The notes below the pieces were generated by a model. That model ran no database searches, was not told the origin of the DNA, and saw only the letters and a program-made list of their open reading frames with translations. From NCBI RefSeq assembly GCF_029227915.1, contig NC_079882.1, forward strand, positions 11,594,001 to 11,658,000: a stretch of DNA of 64,000 bases. Reading direction: 5' to 3'. Each line of letters opens with the position of its first letter. Within the stretch, counting starts at the first letter, position 1. This document shows, one piece after another, positions 10,701-22,700 of this stretch. The position numbers and the translations under genes were made by a program. The DNA is from Hydractinia symbiolongicarpus (Eukaryota; Cnidaria; Hydrozoa; Anthoathecata; Hydractiniidae).

Positions 10701-13700
10701 TTGTTCACAAAATCAAATACACACTTCCAAAATCAGGGCATTCAAAAATATGGTGTTTAAAAATCAGGGTGCAACAGTTATTGGTTAGGTTTAAAAAATT
10801 ATACTGTTAATTAATTAGTTAAATTTTATTACAGGCTTAAATTTATTGGAGAAAACTAAATTATTAGCAAGTGACTAAATATCTATTTTTTATTTTTACT
10901 TCTTCAAGCCTAGTCTTTATTCTTTGACAAGTTACACAGTAACTCAGACCACCGTTTCGACTCGGAAACAGACAGACTACATAACGCACTGTAAACTTTG
11001 TCTTACTTCACCATCTTCTGTGACAGCAAGACAGTGAAGCGCACCAACAGCGACATCAACAATGTGTTTATCTTTTAAAAAATCCACCATTTTTGGTTCT
11101 CGTACATGTGCATTACTGTTGTGACCAAGACGAAAGAAATCACCTTTACCCCTAAAAGATAGAATTGTTAAATTAAAAATAAATCCCTACCTTACAAAAA
11201 TGGATGCTTTTTTAGCTAAGCCACAAATAATAAATAACAAATATAGTGTGCAAAAAAACATAGAAATATCATCACCAAAAATTACAAATTTAACATTTAA
11301 GAATTAGGAGTGAAGTTCACATACCAAGTCCAAACATTTCCACAGTTTGTCATAGCAAGGTTGAACTGTGCCCCACAAAGAACTTTACAGACACTAATAT
11401 TACTGACTGAATCAATCACAAGAGGAGAAAAGCAGCCATCACTACCACCTCTTCCTAATTTACCGAAGTCACCATCACCCCATGACCACACTTTGCTATC
11501 ATCTGTCAAGCATACAGTTTGTGCATCTCGACTTCCACATGAGACATCAATTACATTATAACCAAGTAGACTTCGAACCTAAAAACACAATCTTAAAATC
11601 TTCACATTATTTTAAACACAAATATTTTTGAAAGTCTACGTCATACTGCAGGTTGTTACATTTGAAAAGAATAGAGTGGGATGGGTAAGAAAGTGCAGAG
11701 ACTGGGACAAAGCCCAGTGTTAGACCGAAAAAGACTTGACAAAAGGTAGCGCACAGGAATTTGCGTCTAGAATTAACACAGTCTAGATCAGATTGGGAGA
11801 TCATGAATATACCCTGTTTAACCCACATGCTAACAATGGAAATGGAAGGTAAGACAGACGTTAATGATAATGAACTAATAATCAGCTGAGTGTTATGAAA
11901 CTAGGTGGCGTTTGGGGGTTTACATCAAGATTTCGACATTTTGTTTTCTCACCAGTTTTGGTTTCAGTTGAGTGACTTCATCTCCATGACCAAGCCTTCC
12001 ATAGTCACCAAGTCCCCATGTATATAGCTCTTGATTATTCACAATCGCAGCGCTGTGTGAACTTCCACAAGCAACATCCGTTATAAAACTCCCAACTAAG
12101 GCTTCAATTTTTTGTGGAGTTTCAAATGTCCTAAAATTAGAAATTAATTAAAATTAAAAAAACAAATTAAGTAGAAATTAACTTAATCTTCTTGTTTAGT
12201 TATTCGTATATTTAAACTTGTTAAAAATATGTTTAAACTTTAAAGACAATTCCCTTTTTAAACTGTCCAAATAGCATTAAAAATCATTAAAAATATGGCG
12301 AATTTCCGAATAATTCCCGCTGAAATTAATTTTTACGAAACAAAAACTTGGAAATTCTCGAAAATTAATTGCCTACAGGTAGAACATATTTAAAGAGACT
12401 AACAGAGTATTTCCGTGACCAAGTTTTCCATCATCACCATCTCCCCAAGAATATGCTTCACCAGTCAGTGTCAATGCAATAGCATGCCGACCACCAGAAT
12501 GGACGGAGACTTTCTTGACGAACACATGACTTAAGCCATCTATAATTCGTGGAACTGGAATATTGCCAGTCACTGAACCAACACCCAACCTGCCACAGGT
12601 GGACTCACCACACGCATAAACTTTTCCATCATATGTGACACAAAATAAAGTTTTAGATCCACCAGCAAAGTTGCATGGCTGAATCGAAGACAGTTTCTCC
12701 GAAACAGATGGACATTTGATCTAAGTTAAACAATACAATACAATACAATCAAAACTGATATCTTCTGACTGAAGGACATAAATTTATTTCACCTGTTAGA
12801 TATAAGTATAACCTGGCTTTAACTTGCTTGCCTACAACACAAGTCAGTCGCAGGTCAATGCATTGCTCCAATAGAGTTCCAACTGCAAAAGATTTCAGGT
12901 TTTCTTAGTAGGCAATTTTTATGGTAAAAATTCGAGATCTTGAAATTTTAAGCATTTTTTCTTTTGCATCTTACTCAAATAAAAGTTACCTTTTTAAAAC
13001 TCTAAAACACAACCTATGCAATACTACAATACTCCATACACAACAAATATCCTATACAATACTACAATACACAACAACAGAACCTATGGAATACTACAAT
13101 AAACAACAACAAAATCTATGTCATCCTACAATCTACAAGAACACCATCTATGCAATACTACAATACACAAAAAAAACTAAATTGTAATATTATTTAAAGA
13201 AATGTTGATATTTTTCAAGAAATGAGAAATATCGATTTTTTTGTGTTTCGGGAGGAGATTTAGGAAGGATTTCCGATTTGTGAAGTTCTGGGATGTGAGA
13301 ACCCTGTCCAAATTAGACATTAACAGTGCATTTAAAATGCACTAGGAAATGGAAGACTAAAATCTTCCACCATATGCATACAAGTCAAATCAATCCTCAC
13401 CATCTGACTGATAAAGAATACAGCAATAGTAAACTTACCTTCGAGCCTTTCATTCCTCCAAGCTGGTCTTTGTCATTTAAACCCCAGCAAAACACTTTTA
13501 CTTGTTTATTTGCTGATTTTTGTTTCAAAAACCCTTGTTCTTTAATTTTCACTTGGTTTGTTTTTTGTCTCATATCATCAGGTCTCTCCTGACAACAAAA
13601 CAGTTTCATTATTTGTTGATCATAATCTTCATTCTGCTTTTCGCCAAACACTTCTAAATGGCAAATCTTGCAAGGTCCATTTTCATCTCCAACTTTTATA

Positions 13701-16700
13701 CTGATATTAATGTATGTATACACCTAAAAACAAACTTTCGAATTCATTATTTAATCACAAACATTAGCATTTGTTAACAAAAGGATTGCCCACAGCCTAG
13801 TAAAAGTAAGCATGTGATTAGTAATTTTACCTTGTCTTGCTGTCCCAACAATTGTACAACATTCTGACCCTTGCTGACAGCAATACTATTTAAGACTACT
13901 TTTTCTGACGCTTTTACCCCATACACAATGAAGTATGTCGGACATGTGTTCACATCAGATTGATCAAGAGTGACTGATAAATTCGATAAGACAACATTAC
14001 GTCGCAATCTTAACTCAATCCAATGCTAAAAAATAAATTACGTACTAAAAATATTTTAAAATCTTTAAATAGTTGTTTTTTGTTTGAATTTGTGTATTCA
14101 AAAAGTTTTTTAAAGATTCAAGGAAAGATAATCTGTGATTAACCCTTAAATTTTCTTTCTACCATAAAAGTTACTACTACAAGGTATTTGGGCTACCTAA
14201 ACATTATGCAATCTTGGAACATAGTTAAGAATTGGCTTCTTTAGTGAGAGAATACCCTAAAAAATCAGTCTGTGAATGTACAAATTACTTTTGAAGAAAA
14301 TTATTTAAAGAATTATTAAAGTCCTCTTATGTTAACGTCAATAACAATTGGGATGACTTTATAAATTAAATGGACAAAATGCTACATAGAAACCTCATAA
14401 AAAATGCTAGGGTCTGTATTGTAAATAACCCTCTTTCCTTTTTCGCATTACAAAAGTTTTTATGCAGAATAATGACAAATATATTTTGAATATGAAAATA
14501 ATTTTTTTTTTTGACACAAAGTACTACTTTGTGTTGAAATTAAAAATTGTTTTATTAGTAGCAATGAAAAAAATACTCTTCGTATTATGCAAACATCTGT
14601 TAAAAAAAATAAATCTCAATAAACTGAAATAGAAATTAAATTTTCAACATTAAGGTTTGTCACCTAGTGTGCAAAAAAAACCATAACTGAACGAACAGAA
14701 AAATAATAAATGTTTGATAATATTAAAAGTCTAATAAAAATAAATGTTTAATAATAATGTTTAACAATGATAAAAATTTAATAATAGTAATAACTATTTA
14801 TTTCTGTATGAAAAAGAAGCAAAGGAATGTTTTTATGACTGATTGTTGCTCATTGTAAATGCCGACACAATATTAGGTCAAAAACGAAGATAAAATTACT
14901 TTACATGTCTTTGATGCCAAACAGCTTGATAATGGATAGGAGAAATTATCTTCTCCCACATGGACAATCTAGAATTAAATTTCCTCAACTTAAGGCTATT
15001 GACCTATTCATAAATTGTTGAAAAAATGCAATCACCACTAAAGCTTCCTAAGCAGCGTGGTCGAATAGGTATGATGGGAAAGATTTAGAAATCGATACAG
15101 TTAAAATACAACAGTTAAAACTAGTGCTTAATTAATCTTAATGATAACGTTTCAAATTTTGTTGTGAAGAATTGCAAATAAAGAAAGGAGAAGATAAGGT
15201 TGATGCAATGTTATCAGCTAACATTAATAAAGAAAGAGTAATAATGAAATAAACCTCAAAGTAAGGAGTAGTATGTTGCACAAAAGAAATACGAAATTAC
15301 ATGAAGGGATCGTGAACATTACAAGTTCTGCTCACAGATAAAACCAACTATAAAAATGTGGTAGCTATTGTGCAAATATTAAAAATTTGATGGATGAAGT
15401 TCAGTTAAATATGCCTAAAATAATTATTACAAGGACACACATAAGTTTTTATTTGATTTTTTTTGTGTCTGTGTTTGTGGTAACCCACAAACTTCCTAAA
15501 CTTTCCACAAATAAAAAATTAAAACTGTTTTGTGACAACTGAACCGGGAATGAATAGGCGCTTGTGTTAAAATAGATTAAACATGTCTATTCATTATGAT
15601 GAGTTATAAAGAAGACAACTTTCAATTTTGATGTTCACATATCAAGTAAAAACATAACGGTAACATAACACTAACAAAAAAAGGGTGTTAAAATGGCACC
15701 ACCTAAATACCACCAAAAAAATATAGAACAAAAAAATGATCCAACAGATCAGCCAAAATGAGTCCTCGTCAAAAAGAAATTGCAGGAAAGACTAAAGGGA
15801 AAGCCAAGAAACTATGTAGCAAACGACGAAGAAAAGATGATGGGAAACAAGCAAGAGATGCTTTGAATGAAACAATAGGTGCATATATGGAAACACAGGA
15901 TGTAGATGGGGAAACAGAAGACGAACATTCTCAATAATTATCACAAACATTCTTTGCAATGAACAATATTTTTTACATCAGAATTTACATTATAATAGTG
16001 TCTTCTTATGTGCATGTATATGAAAATAAGTAGTTTTATTAATGCTTAGTTGAATAATTTGCGGAAATTTTGCACATTTTATCCATATTTGCAATGTTTT
16101 CTTTGTTTGTATTTCTTCAGTTTTTCTAGGTAAATTTTCTTTTTTTGTAGTTGATAAAAGTAATGATCAGCCATATATGTATACAAGTTCAATTAAAGGG
16201 TACCTTATTTCAATAAATTAAAATTCCAAAACAATATAGATTTGTGTTTTAGTAGTAGTAGTAGCCAATCGGATTTTTTCCCCCAAATTTCTTGTCAGAC
16301 TATTAAAACACTTAGAGGCTCTATGCTTCCCCTCACCTCGTACACAACTGTTAAAAATTGAGGACGAGTCAGATTTCGTATCCGTGGAAGAACAGAAATA
16401 TTTAACCAAAAGGAGAGGTTGAAATGATAACAAGAAACTTTGATTAAGTAGCTGAACTTCGAAATTGTTTACAACAGTTGGAAGTTGGTAATGCAAGAGA
16501 TATTGGTAGGCCTGCGGAATCACAAAGCTAAGAAACTATGTTAACAACTTTGATTGACCTTGTCAGAGATTATCTTTGTTTGTGGGACAAAACATGAAGA
16601 GGATTTTAGGAAAATTATAAGAAGGATGAAGCAGATTTGCCTAGTTCTTGAAATATAGAGTAAGTATTACAAAGTTTTATGAGCACATAATTATGATTAA

Positions 16701-19700
16701 AATCTGGGTAGCTTGCTTTAACATGTAAATTTAAATGTAATTTTTTTATGGAAATTCTGAAAAGTGAGAGTAGGATACCAACAATGAAAATATACAAATA
16801 GCTAGGTACAGATAAAACTTTGAAGAATTTTGCTGTGTTGTAAGAAGTGTGAGAAAAATTGAAATAGAATGAAAAGCAACTACCACCGTTGCATAAAACA
16901 AAGAGAAAGAGAAACTGAATCAGATTTAGCTGCAAGAGTATTATCTTTAACAAGATATTGTCACTGAGAGAAACTACTAGTAACGTAAATCTATCAATAG
17001 TCATTAGCTTAGCATCTCTTACATCTCCAGTATCAGTATCAACCACACTGATCAATATCATCTACAGGTAAAGTAGATTCCTTCATATTATTAATTCATA
17101 ATATAAAATTCCTTCATTCACCTGCCTCACATAATATAATTTCTGGTGAAACTGATTCATAGTCTACATATAGGTTTGCCCTCTTGGCAAGATCATCGAT
17201 GAATGATATATAAAAAAAAAGTTGAGAAAAAAGTTAATATTGGCTATAATAGGGCACTGGAATATTCTAAAAGGTGCAGAAGCTGTGCCAAATGTGTTTT
17301 CGATAAATCTTCTAGTTCTGCACAGTGGATAATTAAAGATCCTCTCTTTTAAACCAGGTTTCATGATGTGATTTTTTAGCTGAAATATGGAAATAAAAGT
17401 CGGTGCCATTCAAAAGAACTATAGAATGTGTGTTTTAATAATTGTAAAAAACGCGTTGGAGATTGAAATACAACGTGCTTGCCATTTAAGCGCCATTATT
17501 TAAATGCCATTGTTTTTTAAAGTTCATGGCAACATCCTGTGTTTACCAACAGTTGTGATACCAATTCGGTAGTGCAATGCAATGTTTAGCTATCGCCAGT
17601 CAATAAATAGCATGGTGTCACTTGGGCAAATAGCCTTGCGTATGAGCAATAATTTTGTTTTATAAAAACTATCTTAGCAACAATTCAAATTTTGATGGAG
17701 TCATTCTGAAATATTTAAATAATTACTCCTAGCTGTGCAATCTGAGTTCTTTTACTGAAAGATGGTATTGGCCTTTCTGCTTTCGTTCTTTAATAATCTT
17801 CGAAGCCAAAACCTCTTTTGTATTTGTTTTTGGCAATAAGATGTCTTCATATCAGTAAAATTATATTTGTTCGCCTACTAAGTTTGGCAGACATATTTGT
17901 TTTGATTTATTTTAAACTACACAGCAAAATAAGTGACAAGTGAAAAGGGTTGTTCAAACGACATGTAACAAATTTCATTGAAAATGTTTTGTTACATGAA
18001 CTTTTTCTGTTAAATGGAAAACAGCCTTTAGGTTACTGTAATGGTTCACACACATGTTCAGTACATTCGATCTTTTTTAAAAGTTTTTGATGCTTGTGTA
18101 AAAAAGTATTCACTAAAACCATAAGCTTTTCTGATCTTTTAAATGGGAAGGGGAGGGCATTATGTCTACCTCTCCCTTAAAATCTCATACTACGCAAAAT
18201 TTAAACATAAAAATTATTGGTATTTTAGTCAAGTGACTGATCTAAGACAACATTTGATAACTATGGATCATTTACTTGAAATTTTTATTTGTGTTCAAAT
18301 AAGAATTGTTTTGGTAAAAATTATTTGTTGTAATGTTTTCAAAATGGTGTAAATAATAACAATAGCCAATAGCAGCACATATTTTTTGATTTTATGGTTC
18401 AAAGAAAATGGATTTGATCAGCAAGAGTATGTGAGAATATTCAGCTTATTCTAATAGCAGTTAGAAACACAAAAGAATTATATTGGTAATATATCCTAAT
18501 GCTATACATGTCTCTCTGACATGTAGAAAAAAAAAACAAATATCTTAATGTTAGCAGAGATTGATCAGTATACCACAGAATTGCAAAAAATCTGTGTTAA
18601 CATGTATTTATTGTCATATAGAACAAAGAGTAAGACAATATCACTGACCCCGTAAATGTAGCTAAGAAGGTGTTGGGTTACACAAGAAAGATTGCATACG
18701 AGTATTGGATGAAAGTATTATTGAGCAAGGAAGAATATTAGAAAGCAAGAGAGGCTGTTGGATTCCATCAAAAAGATTATAGAATATCAGAACAAAAGAT
18801 TACTGAGGAAGAAGAATATTAGAAAGTCTTATAGAAGACAAAAGGTTAGTGGTTTTAATAATTATCAACCTGGTCTGTAAATTACACATATTCTGGTGTG
18901 CATGGTGTGCTTTTTACAAACTTTTAGCATTAACTTCATTTTGCATACAGTATAGTATCTAATGTCACACCATTTTTGAAAATGTCATAATACTTTTCAC
19001 CATGTTCTAATATCGAATATAAATTAAAACAAAATAATAAGTCAAAAATTTAGGTGATGATATGTAAATATTATATCTGCAATGTAAGTAATTTATAAGT
19101 GTTGAAATATAATGAATGAATAATATAATGAAATATTGAAATATATATCTCTACACCACTATATAATTATGTGATAGTGATGTATAGTTTGATGCATAGA
19201 AACTCCAGTTTTAGAATAATTCAAGTCAGTGATATCACTGACTTAAATTATTCTAAAATCCAATCTGTACACAAGTCTATTGAGATGGTTGACTCTTGTG
19301 CATCTTATGATCTCAAATTTTCTGGAAGCCTAGAAAACCTAAATATGGACAAAATCTCATAAAACAATCTTACCGACTGTGATGTGTTTTCACTAATCCA
19401 TGCCATGTGCATTTCTTTGTTGATGATCCGAGCAGCTATATGCATATTTGAAGAGACCGTAAGTTCTTTTATACAAGGATGTTTTGAAGTTTTGCAACTC
19501 ACATTCTCTCTAGTGAAGGAGTGTCTAAAATGATCAGAAATTAATGTTTACCATCAGCTTAAAAAATTTTTGACACAGTCTAAAGCCTTACCACATTTTG
19601 TGCATGACTGACAATCGCTGTCAATGTTTTACTGGTTGAAATTTTTGAATATCTCTTTTTAAAAACTGCACATTTAGAAAACCAGAAATCAATATATGGT

Positions 19701-22700
19701 GATAAGGTCTAGAGTTGTGGGGGTAAGGGTCACAAAAAATTGTATTTCCTTATGTTAAACATAAAGTTTAAACAAAATATGTAATATCCATTTGATACTA
19801 GTAGCTTTCAACATGCCAAGCACATTTCTACGGATGTTATCACCCTTGCCAGTTTCTTACATACCATAAAGAAATAGAAAATTAGCAAATACATACAGTA
19901 TTTTTTCTTGGGTGGATGGCACCAATTCCAAATCAGTGATATCTCCTTCCCATGGGTTACGCTGATTTGGGAACAAAACAATAGCCTTTTTTCCAGCGAC
20001 ATTAATAAGAGTGCCAACTTCATTTTTTGAGCTTGGATTCATGTTATAGTTATGAATATTTGTGTTTTCTTTCAGTTGCACTTGTGAACCAACTTTTAAA
20101 CCTTTAGAATGGAAGAAGGAAAATACTAAACAAACCTTGTATTGATCATAGCTCTATATAAATATGTTATTAGTACAGTTCTAAAAATACCTTCCACTTT
20201 TCAATGTAACAAAAACAACCCATGTATGTGCACAGACTAGATAGCCCTAGGGTTTTTTGTGTAGCATGTTATTGTAAACATTATTGACAGAAATGATTCT
20301 TACGATCATCATTTAAATCATGATAAATTTATTATGATAACTCAACAGGGTAAAATAACATAAATTTGACACATAAATTTCTATAAATATTATCAGAATT
20401 GCCACTGTTTTTATATATTTGAGGCCTTTTGACGAGAATTTTGAACCTTTTCCATTAAAAAAAATTGAGGAGGTTTGAGGACATTTTCATATTTTTCAAA
20501 AGAAATTAAAAATATCTGAAGACATTTTAAAGCTGATGCCATGAGTAAAGAACATATTATTTCTATACCAATTTAGGACTTTGAAAATAACAACATGCAA
20601 GATGTTGTAGAAGAGAGTTGTTTTGAGAAGACTCTCAAAATTGCGGAGAATTGAGAAGTTTAGAAAAGGCGTGGCAAGCCTGATTATAAGTTTGTTGTTA
20701 CTCACTTGCACTATTATCCACTGAAGGTTTAACAGGAGCAATCTGATCTGTTGTAATCCATAATGCTTTATCCAACTTTTCCCAATGCACCAAAACGTTA
20801 CCACTATCACTTAGAAACTTAAAAAATGATATAGTTAAATTAAGAGTCATACTACTTTTAACATTGCAACACAGGTTCTTAAGGATTTCTTACTTTTTCT
20901 ATGGTTCCAATGTCACCAACAGATATGTTAACTGTAGTTTGAACACATTGAACAAGACTTCCAATCTTCAGCAACTCTTGCTTATCATTCTCACATATTG
21001 ATTCCTCAGAATCTGAATCAATAAATATTGAGTCATCAGAATGAATTAACATTGACTCAGATTGAGGCGCTGTGATATCGACTGATGCGGGATTACTGTC
21101 ATTATTTTCAGAATGTTCTCTTTCATTGTCAGTGACCTTAAATTAAAATGATGTTTTAAATACAAAGAAATATCAATAATAATTAATAAGCCTTTCTAAT
21201 TCCCACCAACATGTTAACCAAGCAGGCAAATAAAATATCACGCAAACAAATTTAAATTAGAAAGATTATAAACAGCTGTTTTGTAGCTCATATCAAGTTT
21301 CAACATCCTAACATCCCTCCAACATGTTCTGTATGGTTAAGTTGAAATACAAATCACCTTTATTATAAAAAAAAGTTTTTCAACTCTGGTTCTGCTGCAT
21401 AATTATCAAGTTTTCTGTTACTGATAAATATATATATACACTAAAAATCCTACCGTTACATCAGGATGCTCCAGCAACCAAGAAACAACTTGCTCAGGTC
21501 TGGCAGTATTGCCCAGTTCTCGAATAGCACATTTAACATAATCCAACGGAAAACCCATTGTGCATAACAGCTGTAGCAAATGTTTCGATTGTCCCTCTGG
21601 TTTTTGTTCTATTGTATTTTTTGATGTGTTTACAGTGGAAAATAATTGTGCTGCATCCTTTTGTGAGTTGTTTTTAGAGTTTAATTCTTGCGACAGTGAT
21701 GCAGCAGCCAGCTAAAAAAAAGAATTTAACCAAAAACATCTCTTTAAATAAAATTTTAAAAATTTCTATTTTATAACGAATTTGTACCTCTAATTCATTT
21801 GCTTCATATACTGGTTTTACTGGTGATGATATCATTGATTTTTTTAAAATATTCAAAAATAATATGTGGTTATCGCTGTTCTGGGATTTAAAGAATTTAT
21901 ATAGTAAATGATTGTTCTCACAAATTTCTCTTAAACAATGCAAACTGGTAATATATAAACAAATCTTCATTGATTGACCCGCGTCTAAAACATTGAAAAA
22001 TATAACATAGAACAAATGACTTCAATTTCCATTGTTTTCTAATTTTTAATCCATACCCTCGTTTAAATTGGAATCCCAGTGGACATTTGGTCCATTCAGC
22101 ACAGCTTTTAAAAGTGCAAACAATGATTCTACCATGTTACTCGTCAATGAGAACATATCAAAAGAAAGTTCTGGAATCTGAAAGAAAATATTAAAAATGT
22201 TTTTTTTATATCTTTTCTTAAATGCGATTGATAAATTAATGTTAAGACAGGAATTAAAAAACAAAACATACAATATCCAACTTTAAAAGGTGACATGATT
22301 TAAATTTGACAGAATTTCCAAAATACAACAGAATCTTCCCATCAGGTAAAATGTTTGCAATAGTTCCCAGACCGTGTTCCGTAGAACGTGCAGTTCCACC
22401 AATACGAACTCTTGATTCAACTCCACCAATCACACACAGAGATGAGAACAATTTTATTTGATCCTAAAGAAAATAACGTAGATCCTTTCTTACATTAAAA
22501 GACAGCAGAATGAAAAAAATGCAGATTTTCTACAACTTTGGGTTTTTATCAAAAGTGTGGTAATTGGCTACGCACATAACTATTGTTTGTTTGTGCTATG
22601 TCACAAAAGTTGCACAAACTCACGGAATATTTCAGGCTTAATCCATTTTCTACTTTCAGCAGTTTTAATGACTTCCAAAGATGTAGATTAATCATGTCTT

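Larger units (their letters stand above)
9976..13500 (-). other. HERC2: HERC2 RLD2, second RCC1-like propeller
   Basis: Exons at about 9976-10572 (the last blade lies at its upstream end), 11007-11151, 11325-11578, 11953-12130, 12404-12720 and the 3' end of 13439-13723. Blades seen: [70 protein letters not shown] and the [14 protein letters not shown] type. The downstream part of the 9976-10572 exon encodes the alpha-helical linker ([15 protein letters not shown]). Introns in this block hold the LINE fragment at 11655-11877 and the minisatellite near 13013-13180. Confidence 0.93.
14026..19373. other. Large HERC2 intron with decayed DNA-transposon material
   Basis: 5.35 kb, AT-rich. It contains a short basic/acidic ORF (15758-15937), a MADF-like fragment (about 16515-16650), a Harbinger transposase C-terminal fragment (about 17164-17409, minus) and a near-perfect 50-base palindrome (19209-19258). 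In the rest I see only AT-rich sequence and random short frames. Confidence 0.6.
13831..19524 (-). other. HERC2: HERC2 APC10/DOC domain split by a 5.3-kb intron
   Basis: The first half lies in exon 19374-19524 ([31 protein letters not shown]). The second lies in exon 13831-14025 ([43 protein letters not shown]), and exon 13439-13723 finishes the sandwich ([10 protein letters not shown]). The split sits at the S-H-W-I-E motif, which corresponds to G-K-H-W-I-R in human HERC2. The donor (TCG|gtaag) and acceptor (ttttttag|CATTGG) are both phase 0. The doc fold binds partners or peptides in APC10 and in HERC2. The intron 14026-19373 is the longest in the gene and contains a decayed Harbinger element. 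Confidence 0.88.

Noticed and set aside
19590-19630. Possible ZZ-finger micro-exon (DCQSCTKCG) in the HERC2 intron
   Set aside because: It has a donor-like GTAAGG, but its length and phase do not join the flanking exons in frame, and the rest of the finger is absent.
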